Positions 6,646 to 12,654 of a stretch of DNA of 12,654 nucleotides are shown piece by piece (positions within the stretch are counted from its first letter, which is position 1; each line of letters begins with the position of its first letter). The stretch spans positions 1 to 12,654 of the forward strand of contig JAQGOW010000385.1 in assembly GCA_028293405.1 (NCBI GenBank). The letters are read 5' to 3'. The translations under genes and the position numbers were made by a program. The stretch comes from Verrucomicrobiales bacterium (GTDB taxonomy: Bacteria > Verrucomicrobiota > Verrucomicrobiia > Limisphaerales > Palsa-1400). A model generated the notes under the pieces. The model did not search any database. It was not told the origin of the DNA and worked only from the letters and a program-made list of their open reading frames with translations.

Positions 6646-7491
6646 GTGCCCGAACTGTATTCAGACGCCACCCTTGTTATTGTTGGTCACGGCTCCACCG
6701 TGAACGCCGGATCGGCAGCACCCGTCCATCAGCATGTCGAAGAGTTACGCCGCCGCAAAATCTTCGCGCAAGTTGCCCCTGCGTTGTGGAAAGAAGAGCC
6801 GTTCGTCGATGCCGTCGTCAATCGGATTACCGCTCCGCGCGTCTTTGTTGTTCCGCTCCTCATCAGCGAAGGTTACTTCAGCGAAGAAGCCATTCCTGAA
6901 AAACTCGGCTTGCGACAAAAAGGACAAACAGATTTCAACCGCGTCCAAAAACGCGGCGCACAAACTTTATATTACTGTCGCCCGATCGGCACGGACGAGA
7001 GCATGACCAACGCCCTACTCGGCCGAGCGAAGGAAATCGTCGAACAATTCCCCTTCCCTCGCGCGCCGAAACCGAAGGACACGTCCCTGTTCATCGCCGG
7101 CCATGGCACAACCGCCAACGACAACTCGCGAAAAGCCATTGATCGTCAGGTCGAGTTGATTGCAGCCATGAACATCTACAACGACGTTCATCCTATCTTC
7201 ATCGAAGAAGACCCGCGCATAGCCGACTGCTACATGCTCGCCGCAAAAAAGAACATCATCGTCGTCCCCTTTTTCATCAGCGACGGCATGCACACCGTCG
7301 AAGACATCCCTGAAATGTTGGGCGAACCAAAACGCCTCGTGCAGGAGCGGCTCAAAACCGGGCAACCGACTTGGCGCAACCCATCCGAAAAAAAAGGAAA
7401 GATGGTTTGGTATACCCGAGCTGTCGGCACCGAGCCGCACATTGCAGACGTGATTCTCGAGCGAGTGCTCGAAGCCAGTAAACAGTTGTAA
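6646..7491 (+). CDS. Tandem-domain CbiX/SirB-type sirohydrochlorin chelatase
   Basis: 281 residues made of two CbiX repeats (about 5-130 and 144-275). The family inserts Co or Fe into sirohydrochlorin for cobalamin or siroheme synthesis in the cytoplasm. Repeat 1 has VGHGST with H15, repeat 2 has AGHGTT with H153. The second typical metal ligand lies in the conserved [I]SxGxH..(D)IPE motif. Repeat 2 keeps it (ISDGMHTVEDIPE, H216), but repeat 1 reads ISEGYFSEEAIPE, with F78 at the histidine position. Repeat 2 is therefore the likelier catalytic half, with repeat 1 degenerate or structural. Both repeats end in a similar Y-x-R-x-(V/I)-G-T segment, CRPIGTDE and TRAVGTEP. The start is GTG at 6646, 5 bases after the Fe-S carrier stop, with no clear Shine-Dalgarno, so coupling is likely. 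The metal (Fe or Co) is not determinable; no other tetrapyrrole gene is in the window. Confidence 0.88.
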   Translation: MPELYSDATLVIVGHGSTVNAGSAAPVHQHVEELRRRKIFAQVAPALWKEEPFVDAVVNRITAPRVFVVPLLISEGYFSEEAIPEKLGLRQKGQTDFNRVQKRGAQTLYYCRPIGTDESMTNALLGRAKEIVEQFPFPRAPKPKDTSLFIAGHGTTANDNSRKAIDRQVELIAAMNIYNDVHPIFIEEDPRIADCYMLAAKKNIIVVPFFISDGMHTVEDIPEMLGEPKRLVQERLKTGQPTWRNPSEKKGKMVWYTRAVGTEPHIADVILERVLEASKQL

Positions 7492-7525
7492 CTGACGACT
7501 GATTACTGATTACTGTTCACTACTC
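7491..7525 (+). repeat. Five degenerate ACTGNNN heptamers between genes
   Basis: Starting on the last base of the chelatase stop codon, the gap reads as 7-base units: ACTGACG, ACTGATT, ACTGATT, ACTGTTC, ACTACTC. It fills almost the whole gap before the next start at 7530. I recall similar ACTGATT-type runs in intergenic DNA of some Verrucomicrobiota; that is memory, not a search. No terminator is seen. Confidence 0.65.
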
Positions 7526-7529
7526 AGAG

Positions 7530-9116
7530 ATGAAAGCGTTCCTGATACTTGCGGCCATTTGCATCGTTGCACTGGTCCGTCCTTATTTTGGCCAGCGCTT
7601 TTTTGAAACGGTTGAAGCTCGCTGCGCACGTTTTGCAAACAGCCGTTGGGCCACGTTGTGGATCGGTCTCGCGATATTTATATTCAGCATCGCGCTCACC
7701 TCGATCTATCGCCTGCCCCAACCACGCATCCACGACGAGTTCAGCTACCTCTTACAATCCGACACCTTCGCGCACGGCCACCTCGCCAATCCAACTCACC
7801 CGCTCTGGCGTTATTTCGAAACGTTTCACGTTTTGCAACAACCGACCTACGCCTCCAAATATCAACCCGGCCAAGGCTTATTCCTCGCACTCGGCCAAAT
7901 CATTTGTAACCCAATCCTCGGCGCCTGGATCTCTACGGCCCTCGCGATCGCTGCGTTGTTCTGGATGTTACGCGCACTATTCGCACCGGGCTGGGCGCTC
8001 GCCGGTGCAGCGCTTGCCGCGCTAAACGCTCAAGTGCTCTGGTGGAATTGGAGTTTTTGGGGCGGCTGCGTGCCTATGTTCGGCGGCGCACTCGTGCTCG
8101 GCGGAATGTTTCGCACGCTCAAAAACATCACACCGACCGCCAGCATCGCCATCGGCGTCGGCGCTGGATTGCTCGCCGTCACAAGACCATTCGAAGGCGC
8201 GGCGCTCTGTGCCGTCGCCGGCGTCGTTTGTCTTTGGTCATTCTGGAAAACTGCCAGGCTCAACGCCCTCATCCGTTTCGCCGCTCCGGTTTTAATCGGC
8301 GCAATCCCCTTCATCACTTTCGATCTAATATATAATGAGCGCGTCACCGGCCACCCGCTCAAGCCTCCCTACGCCGTCTACGAAAAAACCTACAGCCGCA
8401 ATGCCCTCTTCATCTGGCAAGCCGATCCTCAGAACGATCGCAATCATCGCGCGGAAATCAATGGCTTCTACGACGACGAAAAGCGCGACGCCAACATGCA
8501 ACGCTCGTTCAGTGGATTTATCCGCGGCCTCTGGCCAAAACTAAAATTATACGACCGCTATTTTCTCCATGGCTTGCTTGCGTTGATGCTCATCCCCGCG
8601 TCGTTCCTTTGGCGCACTCGGCCGTTGCGCATTTGCCTATTCATGTTCATCGCGCTCGTCACCCTCACGCTGTGCAGCTCCTTCTGGGCCCAACCCCACT
8701 ACTCCGCACCGATCCTTCCGTTATTTATCGCACTCGTCCTTTTCGGATTCACTCAACTCCACACAATCGAGCGCACCCGCCTGCTCGCTCGCATGTTATT
8801 CATCGGTTTGTGTCTGCTCGGCTTAACAATGTTCACCACGCGTTTGTGGAAAGACCAAAACACCCAGTGGCAATACAAACGCGCCGACATGATCGCGGCG
8901 CTCAACAAATTGCCCAACAAACAACTCGTGCTCATTCACTACGCGCCGAAGCACAACCCAAAAACCGAATGGATCTATAACCGCGCCGACATCGATGCCG
9001 CGCACGTCGTGTTTGCGCCGGACGGCGATGCAGAGTATTTGAAACCTTTGCTATCGTATTTTAAAGGCTACGACGTGAGTCACATCGAGCCCGACCGGCC
9101 CATGTGGGGCGATTAA
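7530..9116 (+). CDS. Polytopic membrane protein, probable GT-C-type glycosyltransferase (ArnT/PMT-like)
   Basis: 528 residues with about 9-11 membrane segments (for example 3-17, 43-60, 131-150, 154-168, 178-196, 206-232, 251-266, 346-361, 367-384, 392-409, 421-436). After the first segments comes IHDEFSYLL with D69/E70, the acidic pair expected in the first extracytoplasmic loop of GT-C enzymes. It is followed by a typical YASKYQPGQGLFLALG segment (107-122). These enzymes use polyprenyl-phosphate sugars to glycosylate lipids, glycans or proteins outside the inner membrane. A soluble C-terminal domain of about 85 residues (444-528) includes WIYNRADIDAAHVVFA and a final EPD, a module I recall at the end of uncharacterised GT39-like proteins. 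The ATG at 7530 follows the heptamer repeat, with only AGAG as a possible ribosome site. rsmI starts 2 bases after its stop. The GT-C call is inference; substrate and activity are unknown. Confidence 0.72.
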   Translation: MKAFLILAAICIVALVRPYFGQRFFETVEARCARFANSRWATLWIGLAIFIFSIALTSIYRLPQPRIHDEFSYLLQSDTFAHGHLANPTHPLWRYFETFHVLQQPTYASKYQPGQGLFLALGQIICNPILGAWISTALAIAALFWMLRALFAPGWALAGAALAALNAQVLWWNWSFWGGCVPMFGGALVLGGMFRTLKNITPTASIAIGVGAGLLAVTRPFEGAALCAVAGVVCLWSFWKTARLNALIRFAAPVLIGAIPFITFDLIYNERVTGHPLKPPYAVYEKTYSRNALFIWQADPQNDRNHRAEINGFYDDEKRDANMQRSFSGFIRGLWPKLKLYDRYFLHGLLALMLIPASFLWRTRPLRICLFMFIALVTLTLCSSFWAQPHYSAPILPLFIALVLFGFTQLHTIERTRLLARMLFIGLCLLGLTMFTTRLWKDQNTQWQYKRADMIAALNKLPNKQLVLIHYAPKHNPKTEWIYNRADIDAAHVVFAPDGDAEYLKPLLSYFKGYDVSHIEPDRPMWGD

Positions 9117-9118
9117 TC

Positions 9119-9793
9119 ATGAGCACTCTATATTTGGTCGCGACACCAATCGGCAATCTGGAAGACATCACCTTGCGCGCCCTGCGCGTGCTGAAGGAGT
9201 GCGACGTCGTTGCCGCCGAAGACACCCGTCGCACCGGCCAACTACTGAAGCACTTTGAAATTTCCAAGCCGCTCCTCAGCTACTTTCAATTCAACGAAGC
9301 CAAACGCAGTGAGGACATTCTCCAACGTCTCGCTCGCGGCGAAAAAGTCGCTCTCTGCACCGACGCCGGCACGCCCGGCATCAGTGATCCGGGCGAGCGC
9401 GTCGTCAAAGCAGCCGTCGCCGCTGGGTTCAAAGTTGAGCCGATCCCCGGCCCATGCGCTCTCGTCGCCGGCCTAACCGCGAGCGGACTTCCCTGCGATG
9501 AATTTCATTTCGTCGGTTTCCTGCCGCACAAATCCGGTCAGCGCCGCAACCTTCTGGAAAAACTAAAAATTATTCCCGGCACCCTCATCTTCTACGAATC
9601 ACCCTATCGCGTCATCAAGATGCTCGAAGAACTCGTCGACATTTATCCCGATCGCCAGGTCGTGCTTGCGCGCGAAATCACCAAAAAATTCGAAGAATTT
9701 ATCCGCGGCACTCCGCGCGACCTGCTCGATCAGATGCAAAAGCGCTCCATCAAAGGCGAATTTGTCGTACTGGTTTCTCCTATGCCAATGTAG
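9119..9793 (+). CDS. rsmI: 16S rRNA (cytidine1402-2'-O)-methyltransferase RsmI
   Basis: 224 residues. RsmI methylates the ribose of C1402 in 16S rRNA near the decoding centre, using SAM, in the cytoplasm. The tetrapyrrole-methylase fold motifs are all present: VATPIGNLEDIT (7-18), AAEDTRRTG (32-40), TDAGTPGISDPG (81-92), IPGPCALVAGLTASGLP (109-125), FVGFLPHKSGQRR (131-143) and FYESPYRV (158-165). It ends shortly after GEFVVLVSP, so it lacks the extra C-terminal domain of the 286-residue E. coli enzyme; short forms like this are common. The frame could start 5 codons earlier inside the previous gene, but the ATG at 9119 aligns with the family N-terminus MSTLYLVATPIGN. It begins 2 bases after the stop of the membrane protein, so the two are probably co-transcribed. 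Confidence 0.96.
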   Translation: MSTLYLVATPIGNLEDITLRALRVLKECDVVAAEDTRRTGQLLKHFEISKPLLSYFQFNEAKRSEDILQRLARGEKVALCTDAGTPGISDPGERVVKAAVAAGFKVEPIPGPCALVAGLTASGLPCDEFHFVGFLPHKSGQRRNLLEKLKIIPGTLIFYESPYRVIKMLEELVDIYPDRQVVLAREITKKFEEFIRGTPRDLLDQMQKRSIKGEFVVLVSPMPM

Positions 9794-9957
9794 CAAATTT
9801 AGCCCCTCAATTTTCCAAACCTTTTTCGTTGCATGCATTGTATGGTTGTCAATAGAGTTTCCTTATTCCTGGAACGGAACGTCGGTTCGTTCGCTTTGGG
9901 CTTTCAGCGCCGAGTGGCCGACAAGAGACAAAAAAACCAGGGTAAAGTTAGAAGTAT
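9794..9957 (+). other. Leader/intergenic region before the RRM gene, with hairpin at 9872-9892
   Basis: 164 bases with no gene. A hairpin is visible: GAACG (9872-9876), a bulged G, AAC (9878-9880), loop GTCG, then GTTCGTTC (9885-9892), giving 8 pairs. It is not followed by a T tract, so it is not an evident terminator of rsmI. If it is transcribed it could be a structured 5' leader of the RNA-binding protein gene, which would suit autoregulation or cold response, but that is speculation. I found no convincing -35/-10 pair. Confidence 0.4.
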
Positions 9958-10356
9958 ATGCCTGCTAAACTATTCGTCGGAAACCTCACCTTCACCGCAA
10001 CTGAAAACGACCTGCAAGATCATTTCGCGCAAGCCGGCGTCGTGGTGTCTGTTAACATAATGCAAGATCGCATGACTGGCCGCTCCCGCGGTTTTGCATT
10101 CATCGAAATGGCGTCTCAAGAAGATGCCGAAAAGGCCGTCCAAATGTTCCACTCCAAGGACTTCCAAGGCCGTGCTCTGACGGTTAACGAAGCCCGTCCC
10201 CGTGAAGATCGCCCAAGTGGCGGCGGCGGTGGTGGTGGTGGTTACCGTGGTGGTGGCGGCGGCGGCGGTGGTGGCGGTGGCTATCGCGGCGGTGGCGGCG
10301 GCGGCGGCGACCGTGGAGAGCGTCGCGGCGGTGGCGGCGGTGGATACCGCGGCTAA
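9958..10356 (+). CDS. RRM RNA-binding protein with glycine-rich C-terminal tail
   Basis: 132 residues. Residues 3-80 form a single RNA recognition motif with RNP2 LFVGNL (5-10) and RNP1 RGFAFIEM (44-51), including the aromatic positions that stack on RNA bases. Residues 87-132 are a low-complexity tail of Gly runs broken by YRG, DRG and ERR, resembling RGG boxes. This architecture is known from bacterial and cyanobacterial Rbp proteins and plant GRPs, often cold-induced and involved in mRNA binding. The role here is inferred. The tail is encoded almost only by GGC/GGT codons, so length variation by slippage is likely. The ATG at 9958 has only a weak GAAG nearby. A strong intrinsic terminator follows 25 bases after the stop, so this is probably a single-gene transcript. 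Confidence 0.95.
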   Translation: MPAKLFVGNLTFTATENDLQDHFAQAGVVVSVNIMQDRMTGRSRGFAFIEMASQEDAEKAVQMFHSKDFQGRALTVNEARPREDRPSGGGGGGGGYRGGGGGGGGGGGYRGGGGGGGDRGERRGGGGGGYRG

Positions 10357-10381
10357 ACGGAACCTCTGGTTTCAATTTAAC

Positions 10382-10413
10382 AACCCATCTGGCGCAAGCC
10401 GGATGGGTTTTTT
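10382..10413 (+). terminator. Rho-independent terminator of the RRM gene
   Basis: AACCCATCTGGC (10382-10393) pairs with GCCGGATGGGTT (10398-10409). This gives 12 base pairs with a single G-T wobble, closed by a GCAA (GNRA) tetraloop and followed by six T (10408-10413) and a further T-rich stretch. Confidence 0.95.
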
Positions 10414-10504
10414 GATTTTCTAACCGCCGTCTCGTTCCGCAGAAGAAATTAAGAAACGCAGAGTGTGGAACGTGATGACTTCGCGTTCTTCTCTCTTTAT
10501 CCCT

Positions 10505-10528
10505 TCTCCGTGCCTCTGTGACTCTGTG
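10505..10528. repeat. Three tandem octamers (NCTCYGTG; CACRGAGN on the minus strand) in a convergent intergenic region
   Basis: The 168 bases between the terminator and the FAD oxidase stop hold no gene. The units TCTCCGTG, CCTCTGTG and ACTCTGTG follow each other exactly. On the minus strand, just downstream of the oxidase gene, this reads as CACAGAGT, CACAGAGG, CACGGAGA. A partial copy in the opposite orientation (CGCAGAGTG) lies near 10458. I recall closely similar CACAGAG-type repeats between genes of Verrucomicrobiota and several other phyla; their function is not known to me. No classical terminator for the minus-strand oxidase is visible. Confidence 0.6.
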
Positions 10529-10581
10529 GTTAATCCCGTTTTCGTGCTGCGTGGTGGTTGAAACTTGGTCCGGCTTTTGTG

Positions 10582-11970
10582 TTACACAAACTTCCCAGGA
10601 TTCAACAACCCCTTAGGATCCAACGCCGCCTTGATGTTCTTATGCATCGCCCGCACTTCCTTCGAAGTCGCCAGCGGCCACCATCGTTTTTTCGCCAACC
10701 CAATTCCATGCTCGCCCGTAATCGATCCACCCATCGCGAGCACTTCCCGGAACAAATCATCCAACGCATCCTGCGTGCGTTGCTCGATGTTCGGCCACTT
10801 CGGGTCGTACATGACATTGCAATGAATATTGCCGTCACCGGCATGCCCGAAACACGCCACCGGCACGTCGTACTTTTTCTGCAACCGCTCCGCAAATTGA
10901 AACAGCTCCTCTAACCGACCTCGCGGGACCACAATATCTTGGTTCAGCTTGATCAACCCGGTATCTCGAAGTGAGTAAGAGAATTCCCGGCGCAAACCCC
11001 AAAGCTTCTCGACCTCGTCAGCTCCGAGCGCTTTTTGCAACATCACCGGATCAAAGCTCCGCACAATTTTTTCCAGCGAAGACAACTCCGCCGCTACTGA
11101 CTTCTGTTGCCCGTCGAGTTCGACCAAAATCATCGCATCACAACCCTCCAGCTTTTTACTGCCGGTCCGTTTGCGAGCCGCCGCCAACGTAAACTTGTCT
11201 GCCACCTCCAATGCGCACGGCAAAAATCCAGCAGCAAAAATCGCGCGAATCGCGCGTGCCGCACTTTTCATCGAATCGAATCCGGCACCAATCAACGCTC
11301 TATATGGCGGCAACGGAATCAGTTTCAACGTCGCTTCGGTAATCACCCCCAACATTCCTTCCGAACCCACAAACAACCGCGTCAGGTCAAAACCGGTTTT
11401 GTTCTTATGCGTGCGCCCGCCAATTCGCGCAATTGATCCATCAGCCAGCACCACTTCGAGCCCGAGCACATAATCGCGCGTCACGCCGTATTTCAAACAA
11501 CGCGGTCCACCCGCATTGGTCGCGACCGTCCCGCCAACACTTGCATCAGCGCGACTCGCCGGATCTGGTGGATAATACAACCCTTGCTTCTCGACGGCGT
11601 CCTGCAACGTTTTGAGAATCACTCCAGGTTCAACCACGGCGACGAAATCGCCTGCATTGATTTCCTTGATGCGATTCATCCGATTCAACGACAGAGCAAT
11701 CCCACCGAACTCAGGAACCGCACCACCAACGTATCCAAAGCCAGCGCCACGCGCGGTCACCGGAATGTTATTCTTTGAAGCGAACTTAAGAATCTGCGAA
11801 ACCGACTCCGTGCTTTTCGGGAAGGCAACCGCATCCGGCAAATGACTCGCAAACCATTTGTCGCCGGAATTTTGTTTGCGCACTTCAGGGTCGAACGACA
11901 ACTCGCCGCGCCCAAGTGAACGCGCCAACACCTTCAGCTTACGCTGGTAATTCTGTTTTGCGGGGGTCAC
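10582..11970 (-). CDS. FAD-linked oxidase, GlcD/D-lactate dehydrogenase type
   Basis: 462 residues, the usual length for GlcD-like flavoproteins that oxidise 2-hydroxy acids such as glycolate or D-lactate. The FAD-binding (PCMH) domain covers about 40-220: RGAGFGYVGGAVP (74-86), PPDPASRADASVGGTVATNA (134-153) and VGSEGMLGVITEATLKLIPL. The C-terminal oxidase domain has NQDIVVPR (343-350), the metal-site-like GHAGDGNIH (376-384), GEHGIG (419-424) and LDPKGLLNPGK (450-460). No 4Fe-4S domain is fused, and no GlcE or GlcF partner is in the window, so it may be a stand-alone dehydrogenase or pair with a distant subunit. The start is GTG at 11970; there is no in-frame ATG before residue 98. It lies 11 bases after the stop of the DUF2007-like gene. 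The substrate cannot be chosen from the sequence. Confidence 0.93.
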   Translation of the reverse strand: MTPAKQNYQRKLKVLARSLGRGELSFDPEVRKQNSGDKWFASHLPDAVAFPKSTESVSQILKFASKNNIPVTARGAGFGYVGGAVPEFGGIALSLNRMNRIKEINAGDFVAVVEPGVILKTLQDAVEKQGLYYPPDPASRADASVGGTVATNAGGPRCLKYGVTRDYVLGLEVVLADGSIARIGGRTHKNKTGFDLTRLFVGSEGMLGVITEATLKLIPLPPYRALIGAGFDSMKSAARAIRAIFAAGFLPCALEVADKFTLAAARKRTGSKKLEGCDAMILVELDGQQKSVAAELSSLEKIVRSFDPVMLQKALGADEVEKLWGLRREFSYSLRDTGLIKLNQDIVVPRGRLEELFQFAERLQKKYDVPVACFGHAGDGNIHCNVMYDPKWPNIEQRTQDALDDLFREVLAMGGSITGEHGIGLAKKRWWPLATSKEVRAMHKNIKAALDPKGLLNPGKFV

Positions 11971-11981
11971 AAAACCATCTA

Positions 11982-12218
11982 TTACTGCACACCAGCATCA
12001 GCGGGCGCTTCCTCAGGGGAATCGAGCAGTGCTTTGGCATCGACGGCTTGATCATCGGGCACTTGGACGAAAAGTCCGCCCGACGTAATTCCTCCGCCCC
12101 AGGCCGCGGCAGAATCCTCATTCTTAATAGAGACATCGAATTCGGCGAGTTCCAGGCGGGCGCGGATCAAGTCCGCTTCCGCCGGATTTAGCGTGGAGAA
12201 AACGGTTACCAGTTCCAT
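11982..12218 (-). CDS. Small DUF2007-type protein (putative signal-transducing, function unknown)
   Basis: 78 residues from the ATG at 12218; a TTG at 12224 would add two. The pattern FSTLNPAEADLIRARLELAE, a variable middle with an acidic and Gly-rich stretch, then LFVQVPDDQAVDAKALLD, matches DUF2007, a small alpha/beta fold often annotated as a putative signal-transducing protein. No experimental function is known to me. There is no signal peptide or membrane segment. It precedes the FAD oxidase by 11 bases on the same strand and diverges from moaC across a 57-base gap, so it is probably the first gene of a two-gene unit. No clear ribosome site is seen. Confidence 0.75.
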   Translation of the reverse strand: MELVTVFSTLNPAEADLIRARLELAEFDVSIKNEDSAAAWGGGITSGGLFVQVPDDQAVDAKALLDSPEEAPADAGVQ

Positions 12219-12275
12219 ATTCAAAGCATGGCTTCGCTTGACGTTGCGCGCAATGCGGAAAAAGATGGTTAATCA
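12219..12275. promoter_or_regulatory. Divergent intergenic region, DUF2007 gene / moaC
   Basis: 57 bases must contain the start signals for both divergent genes. A plus-strand TTGACG at 12238-12243 could be a -35 box for moaC, but the matching -10 region (AAAGAT, 12261-12266) is poor. No riboswitch could fit here. Confidence 0.3.
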
Positions 12276-12654
12276 ATGGCTAGATTGACTCACATCAATT
12301 CGCGCGGCGAAGCGAGCATGGTCGACGTGTCGGCAAAACCGATCGTCTTGCGCGAAGCTACTGCATCTGGCGAAATCATTCTCCAACCCGCTACTATTCG
12401 CGCCATTCAACGTGATCAAATCGCCAAAGGAAACGTCTTGGCCGTCGCACGCATCGCTGGAATCAGCGCCGCCAAAAAAACCGGCGAACTGATCCCACTC
12501 TGCCACCCTCTCCCCCTCACTCATTGCGAAGTGCAATTTGCCGTTAAACGCGATCGCATCATTATTACTGGGTCGGCAAAAATCGCCGCTCAAACTGGAA
12601 TCGAAATGGAAGCGCTCACCGCCGTTTCCGTAGCCGCCCTGACCATCTACGACA
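12276..12654 (+). CDS. moaC: Cyclic pyranopterin monophosphate synthase MoaC (3' end beyond window)
   Basis: 126 residues of the N-terminal part; the gene runs off the right edge. MoaC converts the MoaA product (3',8-cyclo-GTP) to cyclic pyranopterin monophosphate in molybdenum cofactor synthesis. Family motifs are in order: GEASMVDVSAK (11-21), KGNVLAVARIAGISAAKKTG (51-70), IPLCHPLPLTH (73-83) and TGIEMEALTAVSVAALTIYD (107-126). K51 and H77 coincide with the E. coli active-site lysine and histidine, and E110/E112 with its conserved glutamates. The final Asp is the conserved one just before the missing catalytic lysine segment. About 30-35 residues are missing by comparison with the usual 160. 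The ATG at 12276 gives the standard N-terminus. No other Mo-cofactor gene is visible, though one could follow to the right. Confidence 0.97.
   Translation, partial: MARLTHINSRGEASMVDVSAKPIVLREATASGEIILQPATIRAIQRDQIAKGNVLAVARIAGISAAKKTGELIPLCHPLPLTHCEVQFAVKRDRIIITGSAKIAAQTGIEMEALTAVSVAALTIYD

Noticed and set aside
10184..10375. His/Arg-rich minus-strand frame opposite the RRM gene
   Set aside because: It is the complement of the GGC/GGT glycine codons, so the His/Arg richness is an artefact of base composition.
10451..10490. Possible terminator hairpin (AAGAAACGC pairing with GCGTTCTT) for the minus-strand FAD oxidase
   Set aside because: The stem is short with a bulge, the loop is over 20 bases and there is no T tract in the right orientation.
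1..12654. CRISPR array, tRNA, rRNA, insertion sequence or prophage
   Set aside because: No spaced direct repeats, cloverleaf-like segments, transposase motifs or terminal inverted repeats were found on either strand.

Overview
The window looks like a chromosomal segment of a free-living Gram-negative bacterium with mid-range to slightly high GC. I favour Verrucomicrobiota (Pedosphaera/Limisphaerales-like). The reasons are an RRM protein with a glycine-rich tail, few strong Shine-Dalgarno sequences, a tandem CbiX protein, and short-period intergenic repeats of a kind I recall from that phylum. This assignment is inference. No rRNA, tRNA, CRISPR array, transposase or phage gene is visible.

Left part (1-6198): a surface-polysaccharide locus. 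Four genes on the minus strand, read from 4583 down to 1, are packed with 4-base ATGA overlaps or a 13-base gap. They encode a GT4 glycosyltransferase, a cytoplasmic NodB-like deacetylase, a SAM methyltransferase with a Trm112-like zinc ribbon, and a WecG/TagA/CpsF glycosyltransferase fused to a C-terminal STAS domain. The last gene runs off the left edge. A divergent plus-strand gene encodes an O-antigen polymerase/ligase-like membrane protein. Together they suggest assembly (WecG, GT4), modification (deacetylase, methyltransferase) and polymerisation (Wzy-like) of a lipid-linked glycan. The STAS domain hints at regulation by partner switching.

Middle part (6208-9793): plus-strand genes for an A-type Fe-S carrier (IscA/ErpA/HesB), a tandem CbiX/SirB-type chelatase, a GT-C-like polytopic membrane protein, and RsmI, the 16S rRNA C1402 ribose methyltransferase. 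A plausible promoter just before the Fe-S carrier would give an almost leaderless mRNA.

Right part (9794-12654): an RRM RNA-binding protein followed by a textbook intrinsic terminator, then a short intergenic region carrying degenerate octamer repeats. Next, on the minus strand, come a DUF2007-type small protein and a GlcD-like FAD oxidase, which appear to be co-transcribed. Divergent from these, the 5' part of moaC (molybdopterin biosynthesis) runs off the right edge.

The most unusual object is the WecG-STAS fusion. The rest of the right half is mostly housekeeping.
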